Below, one piece after another: positions 26,650 through 35,483 of a DNA stretch of 64,000 nucleotides. Under the pieces are notes generated by a model. That model saw only the letters and a program-made list of their open reading frames with translations, made no database searches and was not told the origin of the DNA. Every line of letters starts with the position of its first letter. The stretch's first letter is position 1. The stretch is taken from contig DASXKV010000054.1 of the NCBI GenBank assembly GCA_036496605.1, positions 186,001-250,000 on the forward strand. The letters are read 5' to 3'. The position numbers and the translations under genes are program-made. Source of the DNA: Gemmatimonadaceae bacterium. GTDB taxonomy: Bacteria > Gemmatimonadota > Gemmatimonadetes > Gemmatimonadales > Gemmatimonadaceae.

Positions 26650-28074
26650 ATGAGAATACTATCAACAGTCATCGGCGCGAGCTTCGTTGCGATCACGCTC
26701 GCTGCATGTGCCGGTTTCGACGTTACTAATCCGAATCAGCCGACGCTCGACGACCTGCTCGCGAATCCGACGCGCGCGAAGCTGACCGCCGCGGCGACGG
26801 GACTCTTCTCGCGCTCGCGTAGCGAGGTCACGAGCTTCATCTGGCGGCTCGGCTCGATGGGCCGCGAAGGCATCAACCTCGCCGGCAATAACCAACCTGA
26901 TTATCAGGAGCCGTACTACGGACCACTCTCGCCAAGTGGTTTCGGCGGCGCCTTGTGGCAGAGTCGTTACGGACTGATTCGCGACGCGAACACGTACATC
27001 GAGGCATTGGGGAAGAGCGGCGACCTCTCGGCAGGCGAGAAGGCCACGTCCGAGGCGATGGCGGAGACGCTCAAGGCCCTCGCGTTCATGTATATCATCG
27101 AGACGCGCGCAAAGCTCGGCGCACCAGTCGACGTTGGGCGAGCGATCGATGCGACACCCGCGCCATTCGTCACCGAGGACAGCGTTTACGGCTATGCGCT
27201 CGGTTTGCTGAACGACGCGTCCGCAAAGCTCCAGGCCAACGCAGCGGCGGAATTCCCGTTTCCGCTGCCACCTGGGTTCTCCGGATTCGCCACGCCCTCG
27301 ACCTTCCGACTCTTCGTGAACGCACTCATCGCGAAGGCGAATGTGTTGCGGGCGACGGCCGGGTGCGGCGCGCCCTGTTATACCCTGGCACTCACGGCGC
27401 TCAACGGGTCGTTCATCGACGCGACCGATCCGAGTCAGCTGGCGAACGGAGTCTACTTCGACTTCTCCAACGCGCCGAGCGATCAGGCGAACGACCTCTC
27501 GGAGCCGCTCGACGGCGTACGATACTTCGCTGACAGCCTGATCCTCTACACGAGAGCGCAGACGACCGCGGCCGGGATCGTCGACCAACGCCTGACGAGT
27601 AAAACGGCGCTGGCGACGGCCAGTTCGCCGCAATCGGTCGGCGGTGTCGATATCACGGGTACCCTCAAGTTCACGCGCTACTTCACCAATGGACAGTCGG
27701 ACGCGGCGCACTCGATTCCGATCATCAGGAACGAGGAGCTGATCCTGTTGCGCGCCGAGGCGCGATATCTGACGGGGAATGCGGCGGGCGGGCTGAGCGA
27801 CCTGAATTACGTGCGTGTGAATTCCGGCCGCCTGGCGCCCTATGGAGCGTTCGCCACCAACGCCGCCTTTATCGACGCGCTCCTGTACGAGCGTGAGTTC
27901 TCATTGCTGTGGGAGCAAGGCACGACCTGGATCGACGCGCGGCGATTCAATCTCCTAACGACGATTCCGGTCGGTGTGTCGCCGGGTGGCAATGTGCCGA
28001 CGGTAATGCCGATTCCGTCAGCCGAGTGTGCAGCGCGCGGCAAGTCAGGTTCGTGCACACCGCTCACTGGGTGA
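26650..28074 (+). CDS. SusD/RagB-family nutrient-binding lipoprotein
   Basis: The protein has 474 aa. Lipobox ITLAAC (Cys20) anchors it to the outer membrane. It has SusD-type helical TPR features: VTNPNQPTLDDLLANPTRAK at the N-terminus, WQSRYGLIRDANTYIEAL, and the late block RNEELILLRAEARYLTGNAA, GGLSDLNYVRVNSG, YEREFSLLWEQGTTWIDARRF. It caps the SusC pore and binds substrate. No glycosidase or peptidase lies immediately downstream except the S9 peptidase at 28627 beyond one small opposite gene, so the substrate may be peptide rather than glycan. Confidence 0.93.
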   Translation: MRILSTVIGASFVAITLAACAGFDVTNPNQPTLDDLLANPTRAKLTAAATGLFSRSRSEVTSFIWRLGSMGREGINLAGNNQPDYQEPYYGPLSPSGFGGALWQSRYGLIRDANTYIEALGKSGDLSAGEKATSEAMAETLKALAFMYIIETRAKLGAPVDVGRAIDATPAPFVTEDSVYGYALGLLNDASAKLQANAAAEFPFPLPPGFSGFATPSTFRLFVNALIAKANVLRATAGCGAPCYTLALTALNGSFIDATDPSQLANGVYFDFSNAPSDQANDLSEPLDGVRYFADSLILYTRAQTTAAGIVDQRLTSKTALATASSPQSVGGVDITGTLKFTRYFTNGQSDAAHSIPIIRNEELILLRAEARYLTGNAAGGLSDLNYVRVNSGRLAPYGAFATNAAFIDALLYEREFSLLWEQGTTWIDARRFNLLTTIPVGVSPGGNVPTVMPIPSAECAARGKSGSCTPLTG

Positions 28075-28078
28075 TGTT

Positions 28079-28131
28079 GGTTGTCGGTGGTTGGTGAGTC
28101 CGAATTCGCGAGCTACCAACCACCAATGACC
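28079..28131. terminator. Word-hairpin (GGTTGGT / ACCAACC) after susD
   Basis: Arms ggttgtcggtggttggt (28079-28095) and accaaccaccaatgacc (28115-28131) pair at about 14 of 17 positions around a 19-nt loop. It lies between the convergent SusD-like and DUF3761 genes, so bidirectional termination is likely. Confidence 0.6.
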
Positions 28132-28141
28132 AACCCCCACC

Positions 28142-28495
28142 TCATCCCTTCTTCGACTTTTTCTCCTTCACCCAGAACGCCACGCCGCCGTGCTGAGAGC
28201 AGGCGCCGCGGCGTTCTGCGGTTGTCCAATACTCGCCGTCGGTGCAGCGCGCGGTCACGTTACTCGGAGCCTTGCCAAACCACTTCGCAACACCGCCGTG
28301 GCTCGAGCAGGCGCCTTGCTGCGTCTCGGCCTTCGACCAGGTGTTGTCCCCGCAACGCGCCGTCGCCTTCTTCGGCATGCGCAGCTCGTTCTTCTCCTTG
28401 GCCGGCTTCGCGGCGCTCTGTTGCGCGCAAAGCGTTGCCGGTGCAGCCAACGCGGCGACGACGAGCAAGACTCGGATCGACTCGGTGAGGCGCAT
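28142..28495 (-). CDS. Small secreted DUF3761-type protein with two CxDG...GACSxHGGV repeats
   Basis: The likely product is 117 aa from ATG 28495, preceded by ccggag; the frame runs to 28687 but the earlier part looks non-coding. The signal peptide ends TLCAQQ. Two near-identical modules follow: ARCGDNTWSKAETQQGACSS, HGGVAKWF, then ARCTDGEYWTTAERRGACSQ, HGGVAFWV. Each has two cysteines, a probable disulfide, plus HGGV and an aromatic. The C-terminus is Lys-rich. DUF3761 proteins are of unknown function. It diverges from the S9 peptidase with a 131-bp shared upstream region. Confidence 0.82.
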   Translation of the reverse strand: MRLTESIRVLLVVAALAAPATLCAQQSAAKPAKEKNELRMPKKATARCGDNTWSKAETQQGACSSHGGVAKWFGKAPSNVTARCTDGEYWTTAERRGACSQHGGVAFWVKEKKSKKG

Positions 28496-28626
28496 TGTTG
28501 TCTCCGGAGGGTTCACTCGTAAGGACCCAGGCATCGGTCTACCGGCCACGTAACAGCAATGGCGGTACTCGCGAGCAGGGGCACACGCCGCCATATTCCG
28601 CGTCTGCCTTCCACCCAGGAGAGCCG

Positions 28627-30711
28627 ATGCGACGCCTCTCGTTCGCGCTGCTGCCGCTCCTTGCCGCCGCGACATTCGCTGGCGCACAAGAGAAACACTC
28701 GGACACCCTGCTCACGGTCGATCATTACCTCGATCTCGAGCAGGTCGGCGATCCGCAAATCTCACCCGACGGCAAACAGATCGTCTACGCCCGCCGTTAC
28801 GTCAATAAGATCGACGACCGGTGGGACTCGGCGCTCTGGATCATGAACGCCGACGGGTCGCATAACCGCATGCTGGGCAAGGGCGCGAGCCCGATCTGGT
28901 CGCCGGACGGGACGCGGCTTGCCTTCCTCAAGGAAGGTGAACCGCGTGGTACCCAGCTTTTTGTGCGCTACATGGACGCCGAAGGCGCTTCGTCGCAGAT
29001 CACCCACTTGGATGAGAGTCCGGCTGACGTTCGTTGGTCGCCCGATTCAAAGTGGCTCGGGTTTAGCATGTTCGTACCTTCGACGAAGACCTGGAAGATC
29101 GACATGCCCGAGGCGCCGAAAGGTTCGCACTGGACGGCGGCGCCACGATACGAGACGTCGCTGCATTTCAAGCAGGATCGCGTCGGGTTCATGGAAACCG
29201 GGCGGCGTCATCTCTTTGTCGTGCCGTCGGACGGCGGCTCGCCGCGACAGATCACGCGCGGCGAGTGGAGCGTCGGCAGCCGGTTCGACGCATTGGACGG
29301 CGGCGTGGGCTGGGACTGGACGCCGGACGCTCGCACGATCGTGTTCGACGGCTTCGCCGACAGCACGTCGGACACGAATTATCGCAGCTCGAACATCTAT
29401 ACCGTCGACGTCACCACCGGCGCGATGCGCCGCCTAACGGCTCAAGATGGCTCGTGGTCGGGGCCGGTTGTCTCGCCGGATGGCAGGAAGGTGGCCTACC
29501 GCGGCTACACGCAGGTGCGCGACAGCTACCACGCGTCGGAGCTGTATCTCATGAACGCCGATGGCTCGGGCGCGCGGAAGCTCACAGGCGATCTCGACCG
29601 CGATGTCGGCGACGTGACGTGGACGCCCGATGGCAGTGGGCTCTATGTCACCGCCGACGATCATGGCGCGTCGAACCTCTATTGGGTCGCGTCGTCAGGC
29701 GGAGCGAAGCCGGTGACGACCGGTGATCAGATGCTCACGAGCTTCCGTCTGGCCCGCGAGAAGACCGGTCTCGTGGGCGTCGCGACGCGATCGACGTACA
29801 GGCAGCCGAACGACGTCGTGCGACTCGCGCTGAGAGGCGGCGGCGCGACGGTCACGCAACTCACGCATGTGAACGAGGATCTGCTCGCTCGCATCAAGCT
29901 CGGCGACGTCGAGCGGATCACGTACGCGTCGGCGAGCGGTACGAAGGTCGACGGTTGGATCGTGAAGCCGCCGGGTTTCGATCCCGCGAAGAAGTATCCA
30001 CTCATCATGGAGATTCACGGCGGCCCGCACGGCGCGTACAACGTTGGCTTCGGTTTTCAGTATCAGAATTTCGCCGCAAATGGATACGTAGTGCTGTACA
30101 CGAACCCGCGTGGCTCGACCGGCTACGGCAGCGCCTTCGGCAACGCGATCATGCACCGCTACCCTGGCGTCGATTACGACGATCTCATGGCCGGCGTGGA
30201 CAGCCTCGTTGGCCGAGGATATATCGACACGCAGAGCATGTATGTGGGCGGCTGCTCAGGCGGCGGCGTCCTCTCGAGCTGGGTAATTGGCCACACGAAT
30301 CGCTTCGCGGCGGCGGCGGTGCGCTGTCCGGTGATCGATTGGCTGAGCTTCGCGGGTCAGACCGACGTGCCTCTCTTCACCTACAACTTCTTTGACAAAC
30401 CCTTCTGGGAAGATCCGACGCCGTGGCTGAAGCAATCGTCGTTGATGTACGTGGGCAACGTGACGACGCCTACCGTTGTCATGACCGGTGAGCTGGATCG
30501 TCGTACGCCGATGCCGCAGAGTGAGGAGTTTTACGCGGCGCTCAAGATGCGCGGTGTGCCGACAGCTTTATTGCGCTTCGAAGGCGAGTTTCATGGTACG
30601 AGTTCCAAACCCTCCAACTTCCTGCGCACGCAGCTCTACATGATGAGTTGGTACAAGCAGTGGAAGCGAGCGCCGAGTGGGACGGTTGTGACCGCGGCAA
30701 GAGACCAGTGA
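28627..30711 (+). CDS. Secreted S9 family peptidase (DPP-IV/acylaminoacyl-type)
   Basis: The protein has 694 aa from ATG 28627 with a signal peptide ending TFAGAQ. Residues 30-400 form a WD40-like propeller with repeated ISPDGKQIVY, WSPDGTRLAF, WTPDGSGLYV segments. The alpha/beta-hydrolase half has EIHGGPHGAY, NPRGSTGYGSAF and the nucleophile in GGCSGGG (Ser544; Cys instead of the more usual Trp/Tyr-Ser context). GELDRRTPMPQSEEFY carries the Asp and FEGEFHG the His. It cleaves oligopeptides outside the cytoplasm. It ends just before a hairpin shared with the convergent M23 gene. Confidence 0.92.
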   Translation: MRRLSFALLPLLAAATFAGAQEKHSDTLLTVDHYLDLEQVGDPQISPDGKQIVYARRYVNKIDDRWDSALWIMNADGSHNRMLGKGASPIWSPDGTRLAFLKEGEPRGTQLFVRYMDAEGASSQITHLDESPADVRWSPDSKWLGFSMFVPSTKTWKIDMPEAPKGSHWTAAPRYETSLHFKQDRVGFMETGRRHLFVVPSDGGSPRQITRGEWSVGSRFDALDGGVGWDWTPDARTIVFDGFADSTSDTNYRSSNIYTVDVTTGAMRRLTAQDGSWSGPVVSPDGRKVAYRGYTQVRDSYHASELYLMNADGSGARKLTGDLDRDVGDVTWTPDGSGLYVTADDHGASNLYWVASSGGAKPVTTGDQMLTSFRLAREKTGLVGVATRSTYRQPNDVVRLALRGGGATVTQLTHVNEDLLARIKLGDVERITYASASGTKVDGWIVKPPGFDPAKKYPLIMEIHGGPHGAYNVGFGFQYQNFAANGYVVLYTNPRGSTGYGSAFGNAIMHRYPGVDYDDLMAGVDSLVGRGYIDTQSMYVGGCSGGGVLSSWVIGHTNRFAAAAVRCPVIDWLSFAGQTDVPLFTYNFFDKPFWEDPTPWLKQSSLMYVGNVTTPTVVMTGELDRRTPMPQSEEFYAALKMRGVPTALLRFEGEFHGTSSKPSNFLRTQLYMMSWYKQWKRAPSGTVVTAARDQ

Positions 30712-30719
30712 CGAGTGCC

Positions 30720-30748
30720 GAGTGGCGAGGTACGGAACCTCTCCACTC
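30720..30748. terminator. 12-bp hairpin between convergent S9 and M23 genes
   Basis: gagtggcgaggt (30720-30731) and acctctccactc (30737-30748) pair at 11 of 12 positions with a 5-nt loop. It lies 9 bp after the S9 stop. The left flank iterates the same word (gagtgccgagtgg, agtgacgagtg), as in the other word-hairpins. Confidence 0.65.
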
Positions 30749-30760
30749 ACCATTCAGCCC

Positions 30761-31921
30761 TTACGGAAATCTCACGATCTCGTTCGCCACTGGCATCGAT
30801 AGCCGCATAACGGTTGGTGTCGCGGCCATCGTACAGGTCTCGCCGAGTGACTGACACTGGCCGATGACGTAGAGCGTCTCGAAGGCATATGGTATACCCT
30901 CCGAGCCTAACGGGGAGCTCCCGTCGCTCATATGAAAGTGCAGATGCGGCTCGGTCGAGTTGCCGCTGTTGCCGACGAGACCCAGCACCTGACCGCGCTT
31001 GACGTGATCGCCACGCTTCACTCGGATCGAGTGAGGCTGGAGATGGGCGTAGAACGCGTACCGTCCGCCCCCGATCTCGATGATGACATGATTCCCGCCG
31101 ACCGTCTCGAGCGTGATCGGCACGGCACGTGAGTTCAGCCCCGGCACGTTCTCCGGGATGCTGTCCTTCACCTCGGTCACGATCCCGTCGGCGACGGCAA
31201 GGGCATTGTTCCCGTACGCGTAGTAGCTGCTGTTCTTGAGGGAGTCGCCGCTGTAGGTCTTGTTGTGCGAGTCGAGCTTCACCCAGTCGATCGCGAAGCG
31301 CTGCGCGATGTAGAACGCGCCATTGAGCGGAATCATCGCGCGCCGATGGCCGCTTTCCGCCGACGGGCCATTCGCCGCGAGCCAGCCGCTGCCCCTGAGC
31401 GGAGACGCGATGACGACGAGATCGTTGCTCACGGGTACCGCCGACGTCTCGAGAACGAACGGTCCCGCACTCCCCGTATCGGCAGTAGCCGTTAGGCGGT
31501 GGCGGATGGCCTTCGGGGGCGTTGCACTCACGGGCACCCACATGTAGACGACCGCGCGCAGCCCGGGCGCGACGTGCACGCGCTCGGCGGGTGGCATGCG
31601 CGTGCCGGGACGCGCCACCGACCGCAACAGCGCGCTGTCCGCGAGCGTGAAGAGCGGCGCGCTGCTGCTCGCGAGCGTCGGCTGACCGTTGCCGACGACG
31701 TCGGCGCCGAATACTTCGATCTTCTGCAGCGTGATCGGCTGATTGGTGAAGTTGGTGATGTGCAGCTCGTACGGTAGCACCGTCTGCCCGCCGCCGTGCA
31801 TCACCGTCGGCGGCTTCGGGACCCGGACCTCGAGCGCCGGTGGAAAGGAGACCTGTTGGGCGCGAAGGGTCGGCGTCGTGATGACGACGACAGCGGCGGC
31901 AAGCAATCGACTCGTTCTCAT
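30761..31921 (-). CDS. Secreted M23 family metallopeptidase (LytM-like)
   Basis: The likely product is 386 aa from ATG 31921, with signal peptide MRTSRLLAAAVVVITTPTLRAQQ. Residues 25-190 form a beta-rich domain of no recognised family (LPYELHITNFTNQPITLQKI). The peptidase domain shows QRFAIDWVKLD, NHVIIEIGGGRYAFYAHL, VKRGDHVKRGQVLGLVGNSG and the zinc motif PHLHFHMSDG. M23 enzymes cleave peptidoglycan cross-bridges or act as LytM scaffolds. It starts 6 bp after the upstream DsrE-like gene, so they are co-transcribed. Its role could be wall remodelling or lysis of prey cells. Confidence 0.9.
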   Translation of the reverse strand: MRTSRLLAAAVVVITTPTLRAQQVSFPPALEVRVPKPPTVMHGGGQTVLPYELHITNFTNQPITLQKIEVFGADVVGNGQPTLASSSAPLFTLADSALLRSVARPGTRMPPAERVHVAPGLRAVVYMWVPVSATPPKAIRHRLTATADTGSAGPFVLETSAVPVSNDLVVIASPLRGSGWLAANGPSAESGHRRAMIPLNGAFYIAQRFAIDWVKLDSHNKTYSGDSLKNSSYYAYGNNALAVADGIVTEVKDSIPENVPGLNSRAVPITLETVGGNHVIIEIGGGRYAFYAHLQPHSIRVKRGDHVKRGQVLGLVGNSGNSTEPHLHFHMSDGSSPLGSEGIPYAFETLYVIGQCQSLGETCTMAATPTVMRLSMPVANEIVRFP

Positions 31922-31926
31922 TGTCC

Positions 31927-32604
31927 TCAGTATTTCAGGTAAGCACACCCGGCGTTCTGAGCTCGAACAATGGCGAAGATACCGTTAGGCATGAGCAGAG
32001 CGCCAGGGACCAGCCCCGTCCGGACGTCATTGCGCACTTGCTCCACGTCACGCTTGAATTTCTCGGCGAACCCCTGCGCCCAGTTCATCGCCGCACGGTT
32101 GCACACGAGTATCGTGAGGCCGTGCGGCAAGAGTGATTCGAGCTTCGAATCGACCTCGTAGCTCGGCGCGTTCGGCGCGGCGCGGAGCCAGGGATTGCGC
32201 TTCGCCGGCGCCTTCGTGATCGGATCATTGACCTTGCGGTCTTCGCCGATAGCGTAATGATCCCAGAGCTCGTCCTTGAACGCCATCGGCACGCCCAGCC
32301 TGCGCATGACGACCACAACGCGCGTCTGCGTGTCGGGTCCGTTGTAGACCTCGCGGAACGTGTTCATGATGTCGGCGGCGTAATCAAGCGCCGCGCCATC
32401 GTCGAGGTTCTGCGAGTCGAGCACCACCTTGTATGGCGCTGCGGTAATTCGCTCGACCCACGACATGTCCCACGGCGAAGGAGTCGACTCGGGCCGTCGT
32501 GACACGCTCGTCAACACCCTCGTCGGCGCGGCCGCCGCAAGAGCCATCACACCGAGCTGTTCGAGGAACTCTCGGCGGCGCGACCGATTCGCGTCATCCT
32601 GCAT
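31927..32604 (-). CDS. Tat-exported DsrE/DsrF-like protein
   Basis: The protein has 225 aa. A twin-arginine signal is clear: RSRRREFLEQLGVMALAAAA. The body has YKVVLDSQNLDDGAALDYAA, VVVVMRRLGVPMAFKDELWD, HGLTILVCNRAAMNWAQGFA, and PNGIFAIVRAQNAGCAYLKY, with the conserved C-terminal AGC-Y typical of DsrE-fold proteins. These are usually involved in sulfur relay, though many exported members have no known substrate. It is the first gene of a two-gene unit with the M23 peptidase. Confidence 0.72.
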   Translation of the reverse strand: MQDDANRSRRREFLEQLGVMALAAAAPTRVLTSVSRRPESTPSPWDMSWVERITAAPYKVVLDSQNLDDGAALDYAADIMNTFREVYNGPDTQTRVVVVMRRLGVPMAFKDELWDHYAIGEDRKVNDPITKAPAKRNPWLRAAPNAPSYEVDSKLESLLPHGLTILVCNRAAMNWAQGFAEKFKRDVEQVRNDVRTGLVPGALLMPNGIFAIVRAQNAGCAYLKY

Positions 32605-32742
32605 GGGGAATCTCCCGATCCGATGGTTGGCGCCAGGAAAATCACCGCTGCACCGGCACGCCGCTAGGCCGGTGACCCGGCCTTGGGAACGCAGGGTCGT
32701 TTCACTGAATTCGATTGTCAGCTGAGGATGGGGGCAGAGCTG

Positions 32743-33726
32743 ATGCGTTCCCGATTCCGTCTCGCGTCAACATCGGCAGCCTGGTTCCTGGCGGTCTCCT
32801 GCGGTCGCACAACGTCCAGCGACAGCCACGACACCATCGCCGCCGCCTGTGACGAAGGCGTCGCAGACCCGAACTGCCACACGTTGCAGTTCGGCGGCGT
32901 GACACGCGCGTACTTGCTCCACGTGCCCGCGAACTTTCACGCGGGGACGAGCGGGCTTGTCGTCGCGCTGCACGGATCACAGGGCTCCGGCCTGCGACTC
33001 ATGAGCACGAGCGGCTTGAACGCCGAGTCGGATGCGATGGGTTTCGCAGTCGCGTATCCGTTTTCGCTCGTATCGCCTGGCGCAGGATTCACCGAATGGA
33101 ACGAGTTCTACAATCACTCATACGGCAGCAATCCGCCGGACGACGTCGGCTTCATTCGCCAGGTCATTCTCGACTTGCAGGCGCAGATCGGTCCCGACCC
33201 CAAGCGCATCTACGTGACGGGTCTCTCGAACGGCGGCATGATGGCGCACCGCGTCGGTGTCGAGCTGTCGTCGCTGGTCGCAGCAATCGGCGTCGTCGAA
33301 GGAACGCTCGTGTCTCCGGGTTCCGTGTCCAGCGTTCCGAGAGCCGCCGCTCCGGTCTCCGTGTTGATTCTCCACGGCGATTCGGACACCACCGTGCCCT
33401 GCTGCTCGGCACCGCCGGTCGCGTCGCAGGAGGAGACTTTCAACTACTGGTCCGGCCCATCAGCAAATTCGTGCGCGACCGTCGACACGACGCAGCCGAT
33501 CTGCGACACGGAGGGGAATGCGGTAGCAATCGAAAAGCGCGCGACCGGTTGCAATGGCGGGAGTGAGGTGCAGTACTATCGTCTCGAAGGCGGGATCCAT
33601 CTCTGGTACACGGCGCCGATGAATGTCTCCGGGCAGATGCCGTACAATCCCGATCTGAGCTCATCGACGGGCGTCACGACCGATGAGATTTTGTGGAAGT
33701 TCTTCGCGGCGCATCCCAAGCAATGA
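32743..33726 (+). CDS. LpqC/PHB-depolymerase-like secreted esterase
   Basis: The likely product is 327 aa from ATG 32743; ATGs at 32683 and 32728 are alternatives with poorer spacing to an SD. A lipobox-like LAVSCG ends the signal. The alpha/beta-hydrolase shows VVALHGSQGSGL, the nucleophile in VTGLSNGGMMAHRV, VLILHGDSDTTVP (acid) and GGIHLWYTAP (His). Cys pairs in the C-terminal third suggest disulfides. This matches the poly(3-hydroxybutyrate) depolymerase/feruloyl esterase family; the true ester is unknown. It diverges from the DsrE-like gene. Confidence 0.85.
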   Translation: MRSRFRLASTSAAWFLAVSCGRTTSSDSHDTIAAACDEGVADPNCHTLQFGGVTRAYLLHVPANFHAGTSGLVVALHGSQGSGLRLMSTSGLNAESDAMGFAVAYPFSLVSPGAGFTEWNEFYNHSYGSNPPDDVGFIRQVILDLQAQIGPDPKRIYVTGLSNGGMMAHRVGVELSSLVAAIGVVEGTLVSPGSVSSVPRAAAPVSVLILHGDSDTTVPCCSAPPVASQEETFNYWSGPSANSCATVDTTQPICDTEGNAVAIEKRATGCNGGSEVQYYRLEGGIHLWYTAPMNVSGQMPYNPDLSSSTGVTTDEILWKFFAAHPKQ

Positions 33727-33745
33727 GCGTCGTAGTGGTTCGTAT

Positions 33746-33777
33746 TTGGTGGTTGGTTGCGCGTGACCAAGCACCAA
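33746..33777. terminator. Word-hairpin (TTGGTGGTTGGT / ACCAAGCACCAA)
   Basis: Arms at 33746-33757 and 33766-33777 match at 11 of 12 positions around an 8-nt loop. A further accaacga word follows in 33778-33820. It separates the convergent esterase (stop 33726) and DUF1080 (stop 33822) genes. Confidence 0.6.
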
Positions 33778-33821
33778 CGACTAATCACGACCTAATCACC
33801 ACGCACCAACGACACGATCAG

Positions 33822-34607
33822 CTATTTCTGGCCGAGATCCCTCACCCAGATATTCCGAAAACTGATCGGCGCGCTCGGATCGCCATGCGCCTGTAGCTTG
33901 ATCGGTGCCGGACCGTGCTTCTTGTACGACGGCGTGCCGATGTAGAGTGTCTCGCCTTTCAGCTCGACGTGATTCTGAACGAGCACGCCATTCTGCAAGG
34001 CCGTCACGAACGCCGGCGTTGCCATGGAGCCGTCCTCGTGGAAGGTCGGCGCGGTCCAGATGATATCGTACGTCTGCCACTCGCCCGGCTTCCGCATCGA
34101 GTTCACGAGCGGCGGATATTGCTTGTAGATGGCCGCGGCCTGGCCATTCACGTAGGTCTTGTTGTTGTACGAATCGAGAACCTGGATCTCGTAGCCCGCG
34201 TCGCCAGGCCCGGTGGACGCGAGGAAGACACCGCTGTTGCCGCGCGCCTGGCCCTCGCCGGTGACCGCCTCGGGGATGCGCCACTCGAGATGAAGTTGAT
34301 AGTTCGTGAAACTCCGCTTCGTCTCGATGTTGCCGGCGGACTTGTTCACCGTGAGAATGCCATCGGCAACCGGCCAGGCGGCGGGCCCGCGGTCCTTCAC
34401 CGAGACCCATTGGTCGAGGTTTCGTCCGTCGAAGAGTATGATCGCGTCGGACGGCGGGGCGGCATCCGTTCGGCCCGGTGTGACGATCGGCGGAACGGGA
34501 GTCCATACTTCGGTGTCTTCGGGGCGGCCCTTCGACGCCTGCGCGAGCGCAGACGATACGCCGAGGCAACTCAATGCCAACGCGATGGTCGCACGGGGAA
34601 AGCGCAT
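33822..34607 (-). CDS. DUF1080 (3-keto-disaccharide hydrolase-like) secreted protein
   Basis: The product is 261 aa from ATG 34607 (or 264 aa from 34616). The signal peptide ends VSSALAQ. The DUF1080 beta-jelly-roll is clear: IILFDGRNLDQWVSVKDRGP, AAWPVADGILTVN, IETKRSFTNYQLHLEWRIP, GNSGVFLASTGPGDAGYEIQ, VLDSYNNKTYVNGQAAAIYK, KPGEWQTYDIIWTAPTF and ISFRNIWVRDLG. Members bind or hydrolyse oxidised disaccharides and glucans in the periplasm. It ends 24 residues after the last strand, so it is a single-domain version. Confidence 0.88.
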   Translation of the reverse strand: MRFPRATIALALSCLGVSSALAQASKGRPEDTEVWTPVPPIVTPGRTDAAPPSDAIILFDGRNLDQWVSVKDRGPAAWPVADGILTVNKSAGNIETKRSFTNYQLHLEWRIPEAVTGEGQARGNSGVFLASTGPGDAGYEIQVLDSYNNKTYVNGQAAAIYKQYPPLVNSMRKPGEWQTYDIIWTAPTFHEDGSMATPAFVTALQNGVLVQNHVELKGETLYIGTPSYKKHGPAPIKLQAHGDPSAPISFRNIWVRDLGQK

Positions 34608-34631
34608 TTCTATCACACTCCTTCGCGGTGA

Positions 34632-34973
34632 TTAGGATTCACGTAACGTCTTCGGCGCAACGCGCTGCCATGCGCCATGGACGAGCTCCTTCAGCATCGG
34701 TCGCCGGACGGCCGTGAGCCGCACGAGCACCCATGGATAATCGCGGTAATGGTCGGTGATGTAGAAGATCTTCGGATGCGATTGCATCAGGTGCGACCGC
34801 TCGAACTCATCGGTGCGGAGAACGATCGTCTCGCCGTCCTCCTTGAGCCTAACGAATAGCTTGCCTTTGACCTTGAGCGCCGCAGTGCCGTATGATGTGC
34901 CTTCCTCCACGCCCGGAAGCGCCAGCGCGATGGCGCGAACATCATCGTAGATCAACGCACCCGCGCCACTCAC
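34632..34973 (-). CDS. MmcQ/YjbR family protein
   Basis: The product is 113 aa from GTG 34973, chosen because GTGA overlaps the upstream stop (34970-34973). It shows DVRAIALALPGVEEGTSYGT, AALKVKGKLFVRLKEDGETI, IFYITDHYRDYPWVLVRL and PMLKELVHGAWQRVAPKTL, the compact MmcQ-YjbR fold sometimes called a double-wing DNA-binding domain. Its function is unknown. It is translationally coupled to the LiaF-like gene. Confidence 0.85.
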   Translation of the reverse strand: MSGAGALIYDDVRAIALALPGVEEGTSYGTAALKVKGKLFVRLKEDGETIVLRTDEFERSHLMQSHPKIFYITDHYRDYPWVLVRLTAVRRPMLKELVHGAWQRVAPKTLRES

Positions 34974-35461
34974 CGCTCGGCGCCGCTCTTCGCTCGCCCG
35001 AAAATTCGACGTCGAATCCGTTCGCCGAGACTTGGTGCATTCGGATCGATCACCTTGATCTCGATTGACCCAAGAAGCGTCGAGCCGATGATGCGAACGC
35101 GCGGCGCGTCCAACGACGTCGTGCTCGCGATCTCGCGGCGCACGTCGGCGCTGCCGAGGACTGCATCGACTTCGCTCTCGACCCGCAGGCCCGGCGGCAC
35201 TTTGATCTCCACGTTCGCCATGATGCAGCGGATGTCGATCACCGAAGTCCCGGCGCCGAGAAGGGCGTGTGTGAGATCCAGCTCGACGTTTCCCCAGAAT
35301 GTGAAAACACGAAAGAGCCGCGGGAGGATCCAATCGGCGTCGCGGCGCGTGTTCGAGAGTATTGCGACGGTGCCCCGGCGCTCCGGAACCTGATGCGCCT
35401 CGAGCGTCGGATGCAGTCGAGGCGGGACGACCGCTGGCGGAGAGGAGGTGGGGGAATTCAT
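34970..35461 (-). CDS. LiaF-like / DUF2154-type protein without membrane segment
   Basis: The product is 163 aa from ATG 35461 (a GTG at 35482 is possible). After a Pro-rich N-terminus it has RRGTVAILSNTRRDADWILP, the typical start of LiaF-like proteins, and the right-handed beta-helix-like repeats VFTFWGNVELDLTHALL, DIRCIMANVEIKVPPGLRVE, VRIIGSTLLGSIEIKVID. Such domains sit with envelope-stress systems. Unlike classical LiaF no transmembrane helices are present, so it is probably soluble. It overlaps the YjbR gene by 4 bp. Confidence 0.75.
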   Translation of the reverse strand: MNSPTSSPPAVVPPRLHPTLEAHQVPERRGTVAILSNTRRDADWILPRLFRVFTFWGNVELDLTHALLGAGTSVIDIRCIMANVEIKVPPGLRVESEVDAVLGSADVRREIASTTSLDAPRVRIIGSTLLGSIEIKVIDPNAPSLGERIRRRIFGRAKSGAER

Positions 35462-35483
35462 CGGTATGTGAGACGAAAGCACA

